This document shows positions 22,376 to 31,913 of a stretch of 64,000 nt of DNA, piece after piece. The position numbers and the translations under genes were made by a program. Origin of the DNA: Bdellovibrionota bacterium (GTDB lineage: Bacteria > Bdellovibrionota > Bdellovibrionia > Bdellovibrionales > Bdellovibrionaceae); the NCBI GenBank assembly GCA_963170155.1, contig CAUJGP010000014.1, positions 1 to 64,000 on the forward strand, in the 5' to 3' direction. The notes under the pieces were generated by a model. The model was not told the origin of the DNA, did no database searches, and worked only from the letters and a program-made list of their open reading frames with translations. Each line of letters starts with the position of its first letter. Position 1 is the stretch's first letter.

Positions 22376-23446
22376 ATGATTAAAACATCTTTGTTGTTCG
22401 TTGTTTTCTTCTCCATCAATGGTTTGGCCGGGAGCAAACTGCTGACCGCCAGCACGTCCAATGAACAAGACATCCTTCGACTCGAGTTAGGTTTCGATCA
22501 AATCATCGACTCTAATGCCGTGACTTTGGCATTTCAAAAAAAATCCTTGATCCTCACTGTGCCAGAAGCCAGTTTAAATAAAAATTTACCCGCTTTGGAT
22601 GCCAAATCTCCTTACATTAAAGATTTAAAATTGAAAAACTCCGGTTCCAAAAATATTTCTCTGGAGATAGAATTCAGTGATGTCACTGCTATGCAGATGA
22701 AAGAAAACTTAGCTTTGGAAAGCATAGGAAAAGCCCTCGTCATTGAAATTCTCCCACCCACCATGCAGCACGCTCAAAATCAAAAAGAATCGACATCAAA
22801 CTTGGACTCTCTCTCTTCCGTGACGGCAGCTCCAACGGCATCTTCGTCTCTAGGCCTACCGGATAAAAAAATGAATCAGGCCCACACGGAAGCCTTAGCC
22901 TCCTCAAAAACCACTACCACCACCACAGCTTCCTCTTCTGTAAACCAAGAAGAATCTAAAATTCCTCTCTTTGAAAATAAAACAGAACCGAGCCGCAGTG
23001 GTCAAAGTGAAGTGACTAAAATTGGTTTAATGGTCATTGGATTAATAGTGCTCGGTGGAGGTTGCATTTTCTTCTTGAAAAATAAAAGTAAAATGGTCAA
23101 CGGACCAGAGTCTCTCATGAAGATTAAAATGATTACGCAATTTCACATAGGACCAAAAAAATCCCTCGCGGTCATTCGCGTGGCAGGTGAATCCTTGCTC
23201 CTGTCCATCACAGAAACTCAAATCACTTTGATCAAATCACTCGCTCTCCTGGACGAAGACTTGCCCGAAGTCACACCTTCTGATTTCGCAGAATCTCTGG
23301 ATGATGAAAATAAAAGTTCCAGCCACCGGGCAAAAGAATCCTATTTTGCCAATGAAACAACTTCAACGGAAGAAGAGTTTTCCTTTGGACCCGCGACGAA
23401 AACCACCCTCACTCAAAAAATACCCCTCTTAAGGAAAATAATATGA
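22376..23446 (+). CDS. fliO: FliO-type flagellar export protein with an unusual periplasmic AMIN-like domain
   Basis: 356 residues from ATG 22376 after AAGGA. Position between fliN and fliP and the C-terminal part identify it: a membrane helix (about 218-236, GLMVIGLIVLGGGCIFFL) followed by a FliO-like cytoplasmic domain (KMITQFHIGPKKSLAVIRVAGESLLLSITETQITLI). FliO helps assemble the FliP ring. Unusually, about 215 residues precede the helix: a signal peptide (LLFVVFFSINGLAG), an AMIN-like beta domain (about 25-125, with LRLELGFDQIIDSNAVTL) and a Ser/Thr/Ala-rich linker. Enteric FliO is only about 120 residues. AMIN domains bind peptidoglycan or direct localisation, so wall anchoring is plausible but unproven. 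The stop overlaps the fliP start (ATGA). Confidence 0.82.
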   Translation: MIKTSLLFVVFFSINGLAGSKLLTASTSNEQDILRLELGFDQIIDSNAVTLAFQKKSLILTVPEASLNKNLPALDAKSPYIKDLKLKNSGSKNISLEIEFSDVTAMQMKENLALESIGKALVIEILPPTMQHAQNQKESTSNLDSLSSVTAAPTASSSLGLPDKKMNQAHTEALASSKTTTTTTASSSVNQEESKIPLFENKTEPSRSGQSEVTKIGLMVIGLIVLGGGCIFFLKNKSKMVNGPESLMKIKMITQFHIGPKKSLAVIRVAGESLLLSITETQITLIKSLALLDEDLPEVTPSDFAESLDDENKSSSHRAKESYFANETTSTEEEFSFGPATKTTLTQKIPLLRKII

Positions 23447-24195
23447 ATCGTAAATTTGTTTTTCTTTTGACGATTTTTGGTTCTTTCCTGTTGCTCAGCC
23501 AAAATCTTTTTGCTCAGGTTACGTTGCCCACGGTGAATCTTGGTTTCAAGAGCGTCGACAACCCTAACGAAATGGTCAACGCCATTCGCATTTTAATGAT
23601 ATTAACAGTTCTCACACTGGCACCCGCGATTTTAATCATGATGACGGGATTCACGCGAATTATCATTGTTCTTTCTTTTTTAAGGCAAGCCCTCGGACTT
23701 CAACAAATGCCGCCCAACCAACTCATGATTGGCTTAGCCCTCTTTTTAACCTTTTTCGTGATGGGACCGGCCTTTACAGAAATAAATGAAAAAAGTTTAC
23801 AGCCTTACCTCAAAGGCAGCATCTCTCAAGAGGCCGCCTTTGACATTGCTCTTTCTCCCTTGCGGCGTTTTATGTTCAATCAAACACGCGACGCTGACCT
23901 CAGTTTATTCATCAAATTTGCCAACCTCAACACACCTAAAACCAGAGCTGAAGTTCCCACCATGGTATTGATTCCCTCGTTCATTGTGAGTGAGCTCAAA
24001 ACCGCCTTTTTAATTGGTTTTATCATCTTTCTGCCTTTTTTAGTCATTGATATGGTGGCGGCGAGCAGCCTCATGGCCATGGGAATGATGATGCTCCCTC
24101 CCACTGTTATTTCTCTCCCTTTGAAAATCATGCTTTTCATTGTCGTCGATGGATGGGGTTTGCTCATCGGATCCATGGTTAAAAGCTTTGGGTAA
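23443..24195 (+). CDS. fliP: Flagellar export gate protein FliP
   Basis: 250 residues from ATG 23443, overlapping fliO by 4 bases. It has a cleavable signal peptide (about 1-25), then the FliP membrane segments with TGFTRIIIVLSFLRQALGLQQMPPNQ, PFTE-like GPAFTEIN, and the C-terminal LIPSFIVSELKTAFLIGFIIFLPFL and VVDGWGLLIGSMVKSF. Five FliP subunits form the core of the export gate with FliQ and FliR in the inner membrane. The length is typical. fliQ follows after 36 bases. Confidence 0.95.
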   Translation: MNRKFVFLLTIFGSFLLLSQNLFAQVTLPTVNLGFKSVDNPNEMVNAIRILMILTVLTLAPAILIMMTGFTRIIIVLSFLRQALGLQQMPPNQLMIGLALFLTFFVMGPAFTEINEKSLQPYLKGSISQEAAFDIALSPLRRFMFNQTRDADLSLFIKFANLNTPKTRAEVPTMVLIPSFIVSELKTAFLIGFIIFLPFLVIDMVAASSLMAMGMMMLPPTVISLPLKIMLFIVVDGWGLLIGSMVKSFG

Positions 24196-24231
24196 ACAAA
24201 ATAAAATTTAAAGACTCTCACGGTGAGGTGA

Positions 24232-24507
24232 ATGATGACAGAAGATTTAGTTCTGCAACTAGCGCAAGAAGCCATGAAAACAACGGCTTTCGTAGCCGCA
24301 CCGATATTGATCAGCACCCTGGTTATTGGTCTCGTGGTCAGTATTTTTCAAGCACTCACTCAAATCAATGAAGCGAGTTTAAGTTTTATCCCTAAAATGA
24401 TCATCGTGGGAATTGTTTTAGTTCTGGCAGGCCCGTGGATGTTGGACTTGCTCAGTCACTACACCACACAGCTTTTTCAAAATATTTCTGAAATTGTTCG
24501 AGAATAA
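24232..24507 (+). CDS. fliQ: Flagellar export gate protein FliQ
   Basis: 91 residues from ATG 24232 after GTGAGGTG. Two membrane helices (about 18-40 and 52-75) with the conserved LISTLVIGLVVSIFQALTQINEASLSFIPKM region. FliQ wraps the FliPR core of the export gate. The size and order (P-Q-R) are standard. fliR begins 10 bases on. Confidence 0.95.
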   Translation: MMTEDLVLQLAQEAMKTTAFVAAPILISTLVIGLVVSIFQALTQINEASLSFIPKMIIVGIVLVLAGPWMLDLLSHYTTQLFQNISEIVRE

Positions 24508-24516
24508 ACGAGGTTC

Positions 24517-25302
24517 ATGATGCCCGCCATTTATCAATGGTCCGAAACAGAACTTTTACTTTTTATTCTGACATTTATACGCATTACAGCGCTCATGGCC
24601 TCATTTCCTATTTTTGGACTTCAAGGCGTTCCCAACTCAACTAAAGTCTTGTTGTCTTTGATCATCGGGATCGTTCTTTTTCCCTCCGTGAAATCCATTA
24701 ACATCGGTTTTAGTTATGGGATAGATACAGGTTTTTTGTGGCTCGCCTTAAAAGAAACACTCATTGGCATCTTCTTGGGTTCCATCGCCCGACTTTATTT
24801 TATGTCTATCAACGTCGCAGGACAAATCATGAGTAACTCACTCGGACTTTCGTCAGCCCAAGTGTTCAACCCCATGCTTGGAACTCACTCCAACACTTTA
24901 GAGCAATTCCAAGTCTCCTTTGCCATGCTTTTATTTTTAGGCTTCAACGGTCATCATGTGTTGTTAGCGGCCATGAACGAAAGTTTTCATGTCATCCCAA
25001 TGTCTTTTGACATGATCAAATGGGACGGTGTCAAAACAGCGGCTGTCATGGGTAGCGATATCCTCTCTCTTGGTCTGAGGCTCAGCGCTCCTGTGGTCGT
25101 AGCATTATTTTTGACCCAAGTTTGCATGGGAATCATAGGTCGAGTTGTTCCGCAAATCAATGTGTTGGTCACGAGTTTGCATCTAACAATTATTATCGGT
25201 CTTTTTGTCATTTTTATGACGCTTCCTTTTTTCTTAGAGGGTGTCCACGAAATGGAAAGGCAGATGGGAGAATATCTTTTTGGTATCATGAAAGGAATGT
25301 GA
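24517..25302 (+). CDS. fliR: Flagellar export gate protein FliR
   Basis: 261 residues from ATG 24517 after ACGAGGTT. It has six hydrophobic segments with FliR marks: RITALMASFPIFGLQGVPNSTKV near the N-terminus, LGSIARLYFMSINVAGQIMSNSLGLSSAQVFNP, FNGHHVLLAAM, GIIGRVVPQINVLVTSLHLTIIIG. A single FliR closes the FliP5-FliQ4-FliR1 gate. The flhB start lies 4 bases after the stop, as usual. Confidence 0.95.
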   Translation: MMPAIYQWSETELLLFILTFIRITALMASFPIFGLQGVPNSTKVLLSLIIGIVLFPSVKSINIGFSYGIDTGFLWLALKETLIGIFLGSIARLYFMSINVAGQIMSNSLGLSSAQVFNPMLGTHSNTLEQFQVSFAMLLFLGFNGHHVLLAAMNESFHVIPMSFDMIKWDGVKTAAVMGSDILSLGLRLSAPVVVALFLTQVCMGIIGRVVPQINVLVTSLHLTIIIGLFVIFMTLPFFLEGVHEMERQMGEYLFGIMKGM

Positions 25303-25305
25303 TTC

Positions 25306-26373
25306 GTGGCTGCGGATGAAGCGGGTGAAAAAACCGAAGAAGCAACACAAGCGCGGCGAGAGGAATTCCGCAAGCGGGGTCAAGTTGCCCAAACGCGTGA
25401 ATTGGCTTCAGCCATGGTTTTGTTATTTGCTTTCTTCATCATTTATTTTGCCGGACGTTATTTTGTAAATCAGTCCTATTCGCTCTTTAATACTTTTTTT
25501 GTGGATGGGGTTTTTCAAGCGACGGATCACGATGAGATAAACAAAATGATCCAACTCGCAGGTATCTCTATGGCTAAATTATTTTTTCCCATAGGAATCA
25601 CAATTTCTGTCATTGCTCTGTTTTCAATTGTAATTCAAATTGGTTTTCTGCAAGTTGAAGATGCCCTGAGTTTCAAAATGGACAAGATCGATCCTTTTAA
25701 CGGAATGAAACGGATCTTCAGCTTAAAAAGCGTGGTCGAAGCCATTAAAGCCGTCTTTAAACTCTTGATCATCGGAATGATCATTTATTTCACTTACAAA
25801 TCAGAAATCATCAAATTACCTAATTTGATGGATCAGTCCGCTGAAACTATTTTATCTTATCTCGGCGACAAGGTCGGTCTCCTTTTGGCCTCCATTGCCG
25901 CACTCTTTTTAGCTCTCGCTGGGGGAGATTATTTTTTTCAACGATGGGATCTGGAAAAACAAATGATGATGACCAAACAAGAGGTCAAAGAAGAGACGAA
26001 ATCCCGTGAAGGTGATCCCTTAATCAAGTCAAGAATCCGGCGCATTCAAAGAGACATCGCTCAACGAAGAATGATGCAAGAAATTCCGAAAGCCGATGTG
26101 ATCGTCACCAACCCTACGCACATCGCCGTAGCGCTCAAGTACGATAAGACAACTCCCGCTCCTAAGGTCATTGCCATGGGAGTAGACCTGATTGCTGAAA
26201 AAATTCGGAATCTGGCGCGTGAGCACGACATACCGATCGTAGAAAACAAACCTCTCGCCCGCACGATTTATAAAACCATGAAGATAGGTCAGGTGATTCC
26301 GCGAGAACTGTATGTGGCTGTCGCAGAAGTGCTTTCGTACGTCTACAAACTTAAACGAAAGGTCATTCAATAA
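25306..26373 (+). CDS. flhB: Flagellar export switch protein FlhB
   Basis: 355 residues from GTG 25306. The N-terminal cytoplasmic lead (AGEKTEEATQARREEFRKRGQVAQTRELA) and four membrane helices are typical. The cytoplasmic domain contains the self-cleavage motif NPTH at about residue 268 (VTNPTHIAVALKYD) and KPLARTIYKTMKIGQVIPRELYVAVAEVLSYVY. FlhB changes export specificity from rod/hook to filament proteins after autocleavage between N and P. Its stop overlaps the flhA start (TAATG). Confidence 0.96.
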   Translation: MAADEAGEKTEEATQARREEFRKRGQVAQTRELASAMVLLFAFFIIYFAGRYFVNQSYSLFNTFFVDGVFQATDHDEINKMIQLAGISMAKLFFPIGITISVIALFSIVIQIGFLQVEDALSFKMDKIDPFNGMKRIFSLKSVVEAIKAVFKLLIIGMIIYFTYKSEIIKLPNLMDQSAETILSYLGDKVGLLLASIAALFLALAGGDYFFQRWDLEKQMMMTKQEVKEETKSREGDPLIKSRIRRIQRDIAQRRMMQEIPKADVIVTNPTHIAVALKYDKTTPAPKVIAMGVDLIAEKIRNLAREHDIPIVENKPLARTIYKTMKIGQVIPRELYVAVAEVLSYVYKLKRKVIQ

Positions 26374-28460
26374 TGGAGGGATTATTTCAGTTTTTGAAAC
26401 GATTTGAGAAGTACTCCAAAAATACCGATCTATTGATTGCTTTTGGATTGCTCGCCATCATGGCAGTGATGATTGTTCCCATGCCTCCCATCTTATTGGA
26501 CGTCGCCCTCACGTTTTCACTGGGTTTGAGCATTTTGATTTTACTGATCTCCATTTATGTGACTAAAGCTCTCGACTTTAGCGTGTTCCCGACCTTGCTT
26601 TTAATCACCACCCTTTTTCGACTGGCCTTAAACGTAGCCACCACTCGTGTGATTCTTTCAAAGGGTCATGAAGGTCCGAGCGCCGCAGGTTCTGTGATCC
26701 ATGCTTTTGGTAATTTCGTGATCGGCAACAACTACGTCATTGGGTTCATCGTGTTTGTCATTTTGGTCGTCATTAACTTCGTGGTTATCACCAAAGGTGC
26801 GGGGCGTGTCGCCGAGGTTGCTGCGCGTTTCACTTTAGATGCCATGCCTGGAAAACAAATGTCTATCGATGCTGATTTAAATGCCGGAATGATCAATGAA
26901 ACAGAAGCGCGGAGAAGACGAAAAGAAATTGAATCTGAGGCCGATTTTTATGGAGCCATGGATGGTGCCAGCAAATTCGTACGCGGAGATGCCATCGCTG
27001 GGATTATCATCACCGTGATCAATATTCTCGGCGGCCTCCTCATTGGGGTTCTACAAAAAAACCTCGATGTGGCTGTCGCTGCTAAGAACTACACCATGCT
27101 CACCATTGGAGAAGGTTTACTCGCTCAAATCCCCGCCCTGATCATTTCAACTGCGGCCGGTACGGTCGTCACTCGCAGTGCCCGTTCCGGAGAAAACATG
27201 GGCGCGGAGATGACCAAACAACTTTTAATTAACCCGCGGGCCCTTGGAATCACCGGCCTTGTTCTGAGCCTTCTGGCCCTTATTCCCGGACTGCCGACTC
27301 TTCCTTTTCTCATGATGGGAGGATTCATGGGAGGAGTTGCCTGGATCATCAATCGTTATCAAATGGAAGAAAAAGAAGTTAAAAGAAAAGCAGAATTAGA
27401 ATCAGCAAAAGCACCTGTCAAAGAAAACATTGAAAATCTATTGCCTTTGGATCTGGTAGAACTCGAAGTTGGCTATGGCCTTATCAGCATTGTGGACTCT
27501 GATCAATCCGGTGATCTTCTAGAACGAATCGTATCCATCCGAAAACAATTCGCCTTGGATTTAGGAATCGTTGTTCCCAGCATTCATATTCGAGATAATT
27601 TGCAACTCGGAGCTGGAGAATACCGCCTCTTAATCAAAGGAAACAAAGTGGCTGGTGGAGAACTCAGATCCGATGCGCTTCTCGCCATGGATCCTGGAAC
27701 GGTCATGGCCCCCATTGCTGGAATTAAAACTAAAGAACCCGCCTTTGGATTGGATGCTTTGTGGATTTCTCCCCAATTAAAAGAAGATGCCGAAAACTCC
27801 GGATACACCGTCGTGGATCTTCCAACGGTGATGGCAACACACATCACTGAAGTGATTCGCACTCACGCCCACGAACTGCTGGGACGTCAAGAATCCTCTC
27901 AACTCATCGATAATTTCAAGAAAAGCCATTCAAAAGTGGTGGAAGAGCTCATTCCAGATATTCTTCCTCTCGGCTCTGTCGTGCGGGTACTCCAGAATTT
28001 ATTGAAAGAACAGATTTCCATTCGCGATCTTTTAACCATCTTTGAAACGCTGGCAGATGAAGCTCCCCGCAGCAAAGACATTGATGTTCTCACGGAATCC
28101 GTACGCAAAAACCTCGCTCGTGCCATCACGGCGAAATACAAGAATGAAGAGAATTCCATTCCCGTTTTATCTCTTCATCCAGCGCTGGAAGAATTGATTT
28201 CAAATTCTCTCTTGCAAACTGAGCAAGGTATTCAACTGGTCATGGACCCACAAACTGCTTCGCGCATGATTTCATCCATTGCCCGAGCTGTGGATTCACA
28301 TCCTGAAATCGCAAGCCAACCGATTTTATTGACGAGCCCTTCGACCCGGCGTCACCTCTTTAAACTCACCCATCGCTTTATTCCTCAGTTGGTCATTCTG
28401 TCGCACAGTGAATTAACCAGTGACGTCAATGTTAAATCAATAGCTATTGTGGAGTTATGA
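26373..28460 (+). CDS. flhA: Flagellar export protein FlhA
   Basis: 695 residues from ATG 26373. The N-terminal half has eight membrane helices with the conserved FHIPEP segment: FPTLLLITTLFRLALNVATTRVIL, then GAGRVAEVAARFTLDAMPGKQMSIDADLNAG. The C-terminal cytoplasmic domain (about 350-695) includes VPSIHIRDNLQLG and LVLSHSEL-like VILSHSELTSDVNVKSIA. FlhA forms the nonameric export ring that receives chaperone-substrate complexes and uses the proton gradient. The stop is one base before the flhF start. Confidence 0.97.
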   Translation: MEGLFQFLKRFEKYSKNTDLLIAFGLLAIMAVMIVPMPPILLDVALTFSLGLSILILLISIYVTKALDFSVFPTLLLITTLFRLALNVATTRVILSKGHEGPSAAGSVIHAFGNFVIGNNYVIGFIVFVILVVINFVVITKGAGRVAEVAARFTLDAMPGKQMSIDADLNAGMINETEARRRRKEIESEADFYGAMDGASKFVRGDAIAGIIITVINILGGLLIGVLQKNLDVAVAAKNYTMLTIGEGLLAQIPALIISTAAGTVVTRSARSGENMGAEMTKQLLINPRALGITGLVLSLLALIPGLPTLPFLMMGGFMGGVAWIINRYQMEEKEVKRKAELESAKAPVKENIENLLPLDLVELEVGYGLISIVDSDQSGDLLERIVSIRKQFALDLGIVVPSIHIRDNLQLGAGEYRLLIKGNKVAGGELRSDALLAMDPGTVMAPIAGIKTKEPAFGLDALWISPQLKEDAENSGYTVVDLPTVMATHITEVIRTHAHELLGRQESSQLIDNFKKSHSKVVEELIPDILPLGSVVRVLQNLLKEQISIRDLLTIFETLADEAPRSKDIDVLTESVRKNLARAITAKYKNEENSIPVLSLHPALEELISNSLLQTEQGIQLVMDPQTASRMISSIARAVDSHPEIASQPILLTSPSTRRHLFKLTHRFIPQLVILSHSELTSDVNVKSIAIVEL

Positions 28461-28461
28461 A

Positions 28462-29880
28462 ATGATTATCAAGAAGTTTGAAGCTAGAAGCATGAAAGAA
28501 GCGCTTGAGATGATAAAATCAGAACTTGGGCCTGAAGCCATTATCATTGCCGCAAGAGACAACATTAAAAATTATGGTCTCGTGGGAGACGAAAGCGTTG
28601 AAATTACCGCAGCGATACAAGAAGACCGCTTGCAAAAAAAGAAATTGGCAGAATCCCGAATGACAGCGGAACTTCGTGATCGAATTCATAAAGGATCAGC
28701 GAAAAACCACAAAGAATTGATTGAAAAGGTCATCCAAAACCGCCAAAAAGAAGATCAAAAAAACAACTCTCCATCGAAACCACTTGTTGCGACAGCAGCT
28801 AAAACTCCGGCCCGGCGCTCTCAACGCTACATTGATATGCTGGATGAAGTTGAGCCTGAAGCCGCACCGAATGGAGCGAGCGAGCGCCTCAAAATCGAAG
28901 CCCAAAAAGCATGGAAAACCTTGAAGCAATCAGCGACTCCCAACAATGCTTCATCTCTCACTCTTCATTCTCTTAAAGATGAAATCCATGATTTGAAACA
29001 ATTCTTTACTTCGCTCCGTAATGTTCCACAAAATATAATTCCCGCTCATCCTGGGCATGATTTCGGTCTACGTTATGAGCTCTCCTCCTTTTATGAAAAG
29101 CTTTTAGCAACTGGCATAGAAAAAAATCTGTTAGTGACTCTTTTAAAACAAGTCCAAGATGATTTGCTCTCGACCAATACGCTGACCACTCCCTTCATTC
29201 ATGGAATGATTGCAAAAACCCTAGCGCAAAAAATAATCATCAAACCTCCCGGAAGCGATTTTAAACTTGAAGTGTTTATCGGAGCCGGGGGTCATGGGAA
29301 AACGTCCTCCCTCATTAAAAGAGCTTCAGCTTTGAGCCTCAGCGAGCAAAAAAGAGTGGCCATCTTAAGCACAGATACGAAAAAATTAGGTGCTGATGAG
29401 CAATTAAAAATTTACTCTCAAATTTTAAATATCCCTTTCATGCCCATCCATTCTTCATCGGATTGGGCTTTTGTCGCCAACGAAATCCGGCACTTTGATC
29501 ATATTTTGATAGACACGCCCGGCGTTCGATTCCGTTCCCCGGATGAAATCCAAGAGTTGAAAAAACGATTGCCCTCCAGCTCCTTGAACTGCACCACTCA
29601 TTTGGTTCTCTCCGCAACAGCGAAAGATCAAGATGCCATTGAAATCGGGAAACGATTCACAAGCGTTGGTTTTGATGACATCATCTTTACCGCCCTTGAC
29701 GAATCTTTGCAGCATGGTGTTTTGCTGAACTTTCAAAATTTCATAGGAAAGCCGTTTCACTCTTTTGGGATCGGGCCTAAAATTCCGGAAGACTTTGAAC
29801 CCGCAACCATTGAACGAGTGGTTGATTTATTTATTGGCGCCCCTATGATTTTTGATCACAATGCCGAGCTTGGAATTTAA
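28462..29880 (+). CDS. flhF: Flagellar biosynthesis GTPase FlhF
   Basis: 472 residues from ATG 28462 after GTGGAGTT; the frame is open 15 bases further upstream inside flhA. The N-terminal B domain starts MIIKKFEARSMKEALEMIKSELGPEAIIIAAR. A charged linker leads to an SRP-type GTPase G domain: P-loop GAGGHGKTSSLIKRA, LSTDTKKLGADEQLKIYSQIL, ILIDTPGVRFRS, and FTALDES (TKLDE in relatives). FlhF marks the pole for the first flagellar components and is opposed by FlhG. Its place before flhG is standard in polar flagellates. Confidence 0.93.
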   Translation: MIIKKFEARSMKEALEMIKSELGPEAIIIAARDNIKNYGLVGDESVEITAAIQEDRLQKKKLAESRMTAELRDRIHKGSAKNHKELIEKVIQNRQKEDQKNNSPSKPLVATAAKTPARRSQRYIDMLDEVEPEAAPNGASERLKIEAQKAWKTLKQSATPNNASSLTLHSLKDEIHDLKQFFTSLRNVPQNIIPAHPGHDFGLRYELSSFYEKLLATGIEKNLLVTLLKQVQDDLLSTNTLTTPFIHGMIAKTLAQKIIIKPPGSDFKLEVFIGAGGHGKTSSLIKRASALSLSEQKRVAILSTDTKKLGADEQLKIYSQILNIPFMPIHSSSDWAFVANEIRHFDHILIDTPGVRFRSPDEIQELKKRLPSSSLNCTTHLVLSATAKDQDAIEIGKRFTSVGFDDIIFTALDESLQHGVLLNFQNFIGKPFHSFGIGPKIPEDFEPATIERVVDLFIGAPMIFDHNAELGI

Positions 29881-29969
29881 ATGATTTCAGTCCTAACTTT
29901 AAACACTTATTTTTTGTTATCTAAATGGCTCAAAGCTAAAAAGACTCATTCAGCGAGAAAGGAATCCAG

Positions 29970-30776
29970 ATGCAGTTCACCAAAAGCATAAGTATCTCCT
30001 CCGGTAAAGGCGGAGTTGGTAAATCAACCCTCATCTCAAATGTTGCTCAATACCTCTCACTCCAAGGTAAACGCGTTTTATTGTTCGATGGCGATGTTGG
30101 AATGGGAAATTTGCACATTCTTTTTGGCGTCAACACCGATAAAAGCATTTTGAATGTCATTAAAGAAAATGATTCCATCAATGATATTCTGACTCCCGTC
30201 ATGCCCGGGGTCGACCTCATCCCAGGAGGCAGCGGTTTAGTGGATATCAACACCCTCAACCCATATGAAAGAAGAAATCTGATCGATGCCATCGACCACT
30301 TGGCACAAAAATATGATTACTTGCTCGTGGACACGGCTCCTGGGATCGCGGAACACGTTCTTTATTTGAATGCGGCCGTCGATCACACCGTCATCGTCAT
30401 CACATCCGACCCTTCAAGTTTTGCCGATGCCTACGCGTTGATAAAAATTTTAAGTCTTTATCACAAAGTAAAAAAGTTTTCCATTGTTTGCAACTTCACC
30501 AAAGACAGTTCAGAGGGATTGTTGCTATTCAAGCGATTTTCCGAGGTTGTGCATCGATTTTTAAATGTTGGCATTGATTACTTAGGATCAGTCCCTTTTG
30601 AAAACGCTCTCAGAAAAAATGGCCTCCACCGCCGTCTCATCATGAAAGAGCGCTTGTCCAGCTCCGTGATTGAGAGCATCCAGGATATCAGTGTCCGCAT
30701 TTTAGACGAACGTACTGAAATCAAACACTCTAAAGGTCTGCAAATGCTGTGGTCACAAGTTGTTGGTTTGGCATGA
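29970..30776 (+). CDS. flhG: Flagellar number regulator FlhG (FleN, MinD-like ATPase)
   Basis: 268 residues from ATG 29970 after GAAAGGAA. It has a deviant Walker A SSGKGGVGKSTLISN, switch-type DGDVGMGNLHILFG, LLVDTAPGIAEHVLYLNAAVD and VCNFTKD, all typical of ParA/MinD-family FlhG. A C-terminal amphipathic helix (QMLWSQVVGLA) could bind membrane. FlhG limits polar flagellar number by acting on FlhF and, in Vibrio and Pseudomonas, on the sigma-54 activator. The N-terminal DQAxxLR motif that stimulates FlhF is not seen at the start; the protein begins almost directly with the P-loop. Confidence 0.93.
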   Translation: MQFTKSISISSGKGGVGKSTLISNVAQYLSLQGKRVLLFDGDVGMGNLHILFGVNTDKSILNVIKENDSINDILTPVMPGVDLIPGGSGLVDINTLNPYERRNLIDAIDHLAQKYDYLLVDTAPGIAEHVLYLNAAVDHTVIVITSDPSSFADAYALIKILSLYHKVKKFSIVCNFTKDSSEGLLLFKRFSEVVHRFLNVGIDYLGSVPFENALRKNGLHRRLIMKERLSSSVIESIQDISVRILDERTEIKHSKGLQMLWSQVVGLA

Positions 30777-30923
30777 TTTTAATTGGACTTTTCCGCACCA
30801 TCTCATAATGGTATCTTGAAAGGTGTAGGGCGATTCCATCTCAATAGAGTTTAAAACAAAGAGAAAAACATTGTACGTACTTGCACTCACTGATGGTGAG
30901 GTCCTAGGGGGAGAAAAAAGAAC

Positions 30924-31709
30924 ATGTCGAAGCACTCAGCTCTTTTGAAGAAATACAAAGAGGATCCTTCGCGATTAACGTCCCAGCAAAAAGATCGTCT
31001 CATCATGGAGTATTCTCCCCTCATTCGCTTCATCGCTCAAAAAATCGCAGTGCGATTGCCCTCCAACATTGAATTAGATGATTTGATTTCAGCAGGTGTT
31101 ATTGGCCTTATGGACGCTATTGAAAAATACGATCCTTCCCGGGACAATAAATTCAAAACCTACGCGGAATTCAGAATCCGAGGAGCTATCCTGGATGAGT
31201 TGCGCTCACAGGATTGGATTCCGCGCTCTGTACGCGACAAAGCCAAGCTCATCGACCGTAAACACATTCAATTGTCAGCGGAATTTGGGCGTGAAGTCAC
31301 TGATGAAGAAATGGCATCAGCCTTAAACATCACTTTGGATCAATACCATGATCTCATCAATCAAACAAAACCCGTCAGCCTGCTCTCCATTGATGAATCA
31401 CCCTCTTTCAGTGACTATGATAAAAAATCCATCTTGAACATCCTTGAAGGATGTAAGTTAGCAAGCCCGTTCAATCAACTTAATATGAAGTTGGTCAAAG
31501 AAGTTGTTTCAAAATCCATTGAAGAACTTCCGGAACGCCAGAAAATGGTCCTATCCCTTTATTATTATGAAGAACTCAGCTTAAAAGAAATCGGCCAAGT
31601 TCTCCGAGTGACAGAAAGTCGTGTGTCACAATTGCATGCTCAAGCTGTGCAAAAATTGAGAACCAAGCTCACTCTTGTTATTTCCTCTGGGGAATTAGAA
31701 GCCATTTGA
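30924..31709 (+). CDS. fliA: RNA polymerase sigma-28 factor FliA
   Basis: 261 residues from ATG 30924 after AGGGGGAGA. It shows sigma-70 family regions 2 to 4 of the FliA/WhiG type: ELDDLISAGVIGLMDAIEKYDPSRDNKFKTYAEFRIRGAILDELRSQDWIPRSVRDKAK for region 2-3 (typical DLxSxGxIGLxxAxxxYDP), and SLKEIGQVLRVTESRVSQLHAQAVQKLR for region 4. FliA directs late genes such as flagellin and chemotaxis. Matching promoter-like sites lie in front of cheW, one flagellin gene and the sigma-54 activator. No flgM gene is visible in the window. Confidence 0.95.
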   Translation: MSKHSALLKKYKEDPSRLTSQQKDRLIMEYSPLIRFIAQKIAVRLPSNIELDDLISAGVIGLMDAIEKYDPSRDNKFKTYAEFRIRGAILDELRSQDWIPRSVRDKAKLIDRKHIQLSAEFGREVTDEEMASALNITLDQYHDLINQTKPVSLLSIDESPSFSDYDKKSILNILEGCKLASPFNQLNMKLVKEVVSKSIEELPERQKMVLSLYYYEELSLKEIGQVLRVTESRVSQLHAQAVQKLRTKLTLVISSGELEAI

Positions 31710-31856
31710 ATACTGTCCCTTGAGAAGTTCACAACTCATCATCTCTTAATGCAAGCGGCACTCATGTGCTGTTGAATGTTACAATGAAAACTCCCCGACA
31801 AGAATCGTTCATCACGATGACGATGTTTTAGGATTCATGATACTCAAAAAAAGAGA

Positions 31857-31903
31857 AGGGCTCCCTACACGATGTCTCATCAAGAAGAAAGGAGCCCCTT
31901 AAG
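31857..31903. terminator. Probable bidirectional terminator between fliA and the sigma-54 activator
   Basis: AAGGGCTCC (left) pairs with GGAGCCCCTT (right), with one bulge and a loop of about 26 bases. On the minus strand it is followed by TTCTCTTTTTTTG. On the plus strand TATTTTTT comes 8 bases after it. It lies between two convergent genes. Confidence 0.65.
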
Positions 31904-31913
31904 ATTGTATTTT

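Noticed and set aside
23880-24317. 145-codon minus-strand frame antisense to fliP and fliQ
   Set aside because: It crosses two well-supported flagellar genes and has no independent signals.
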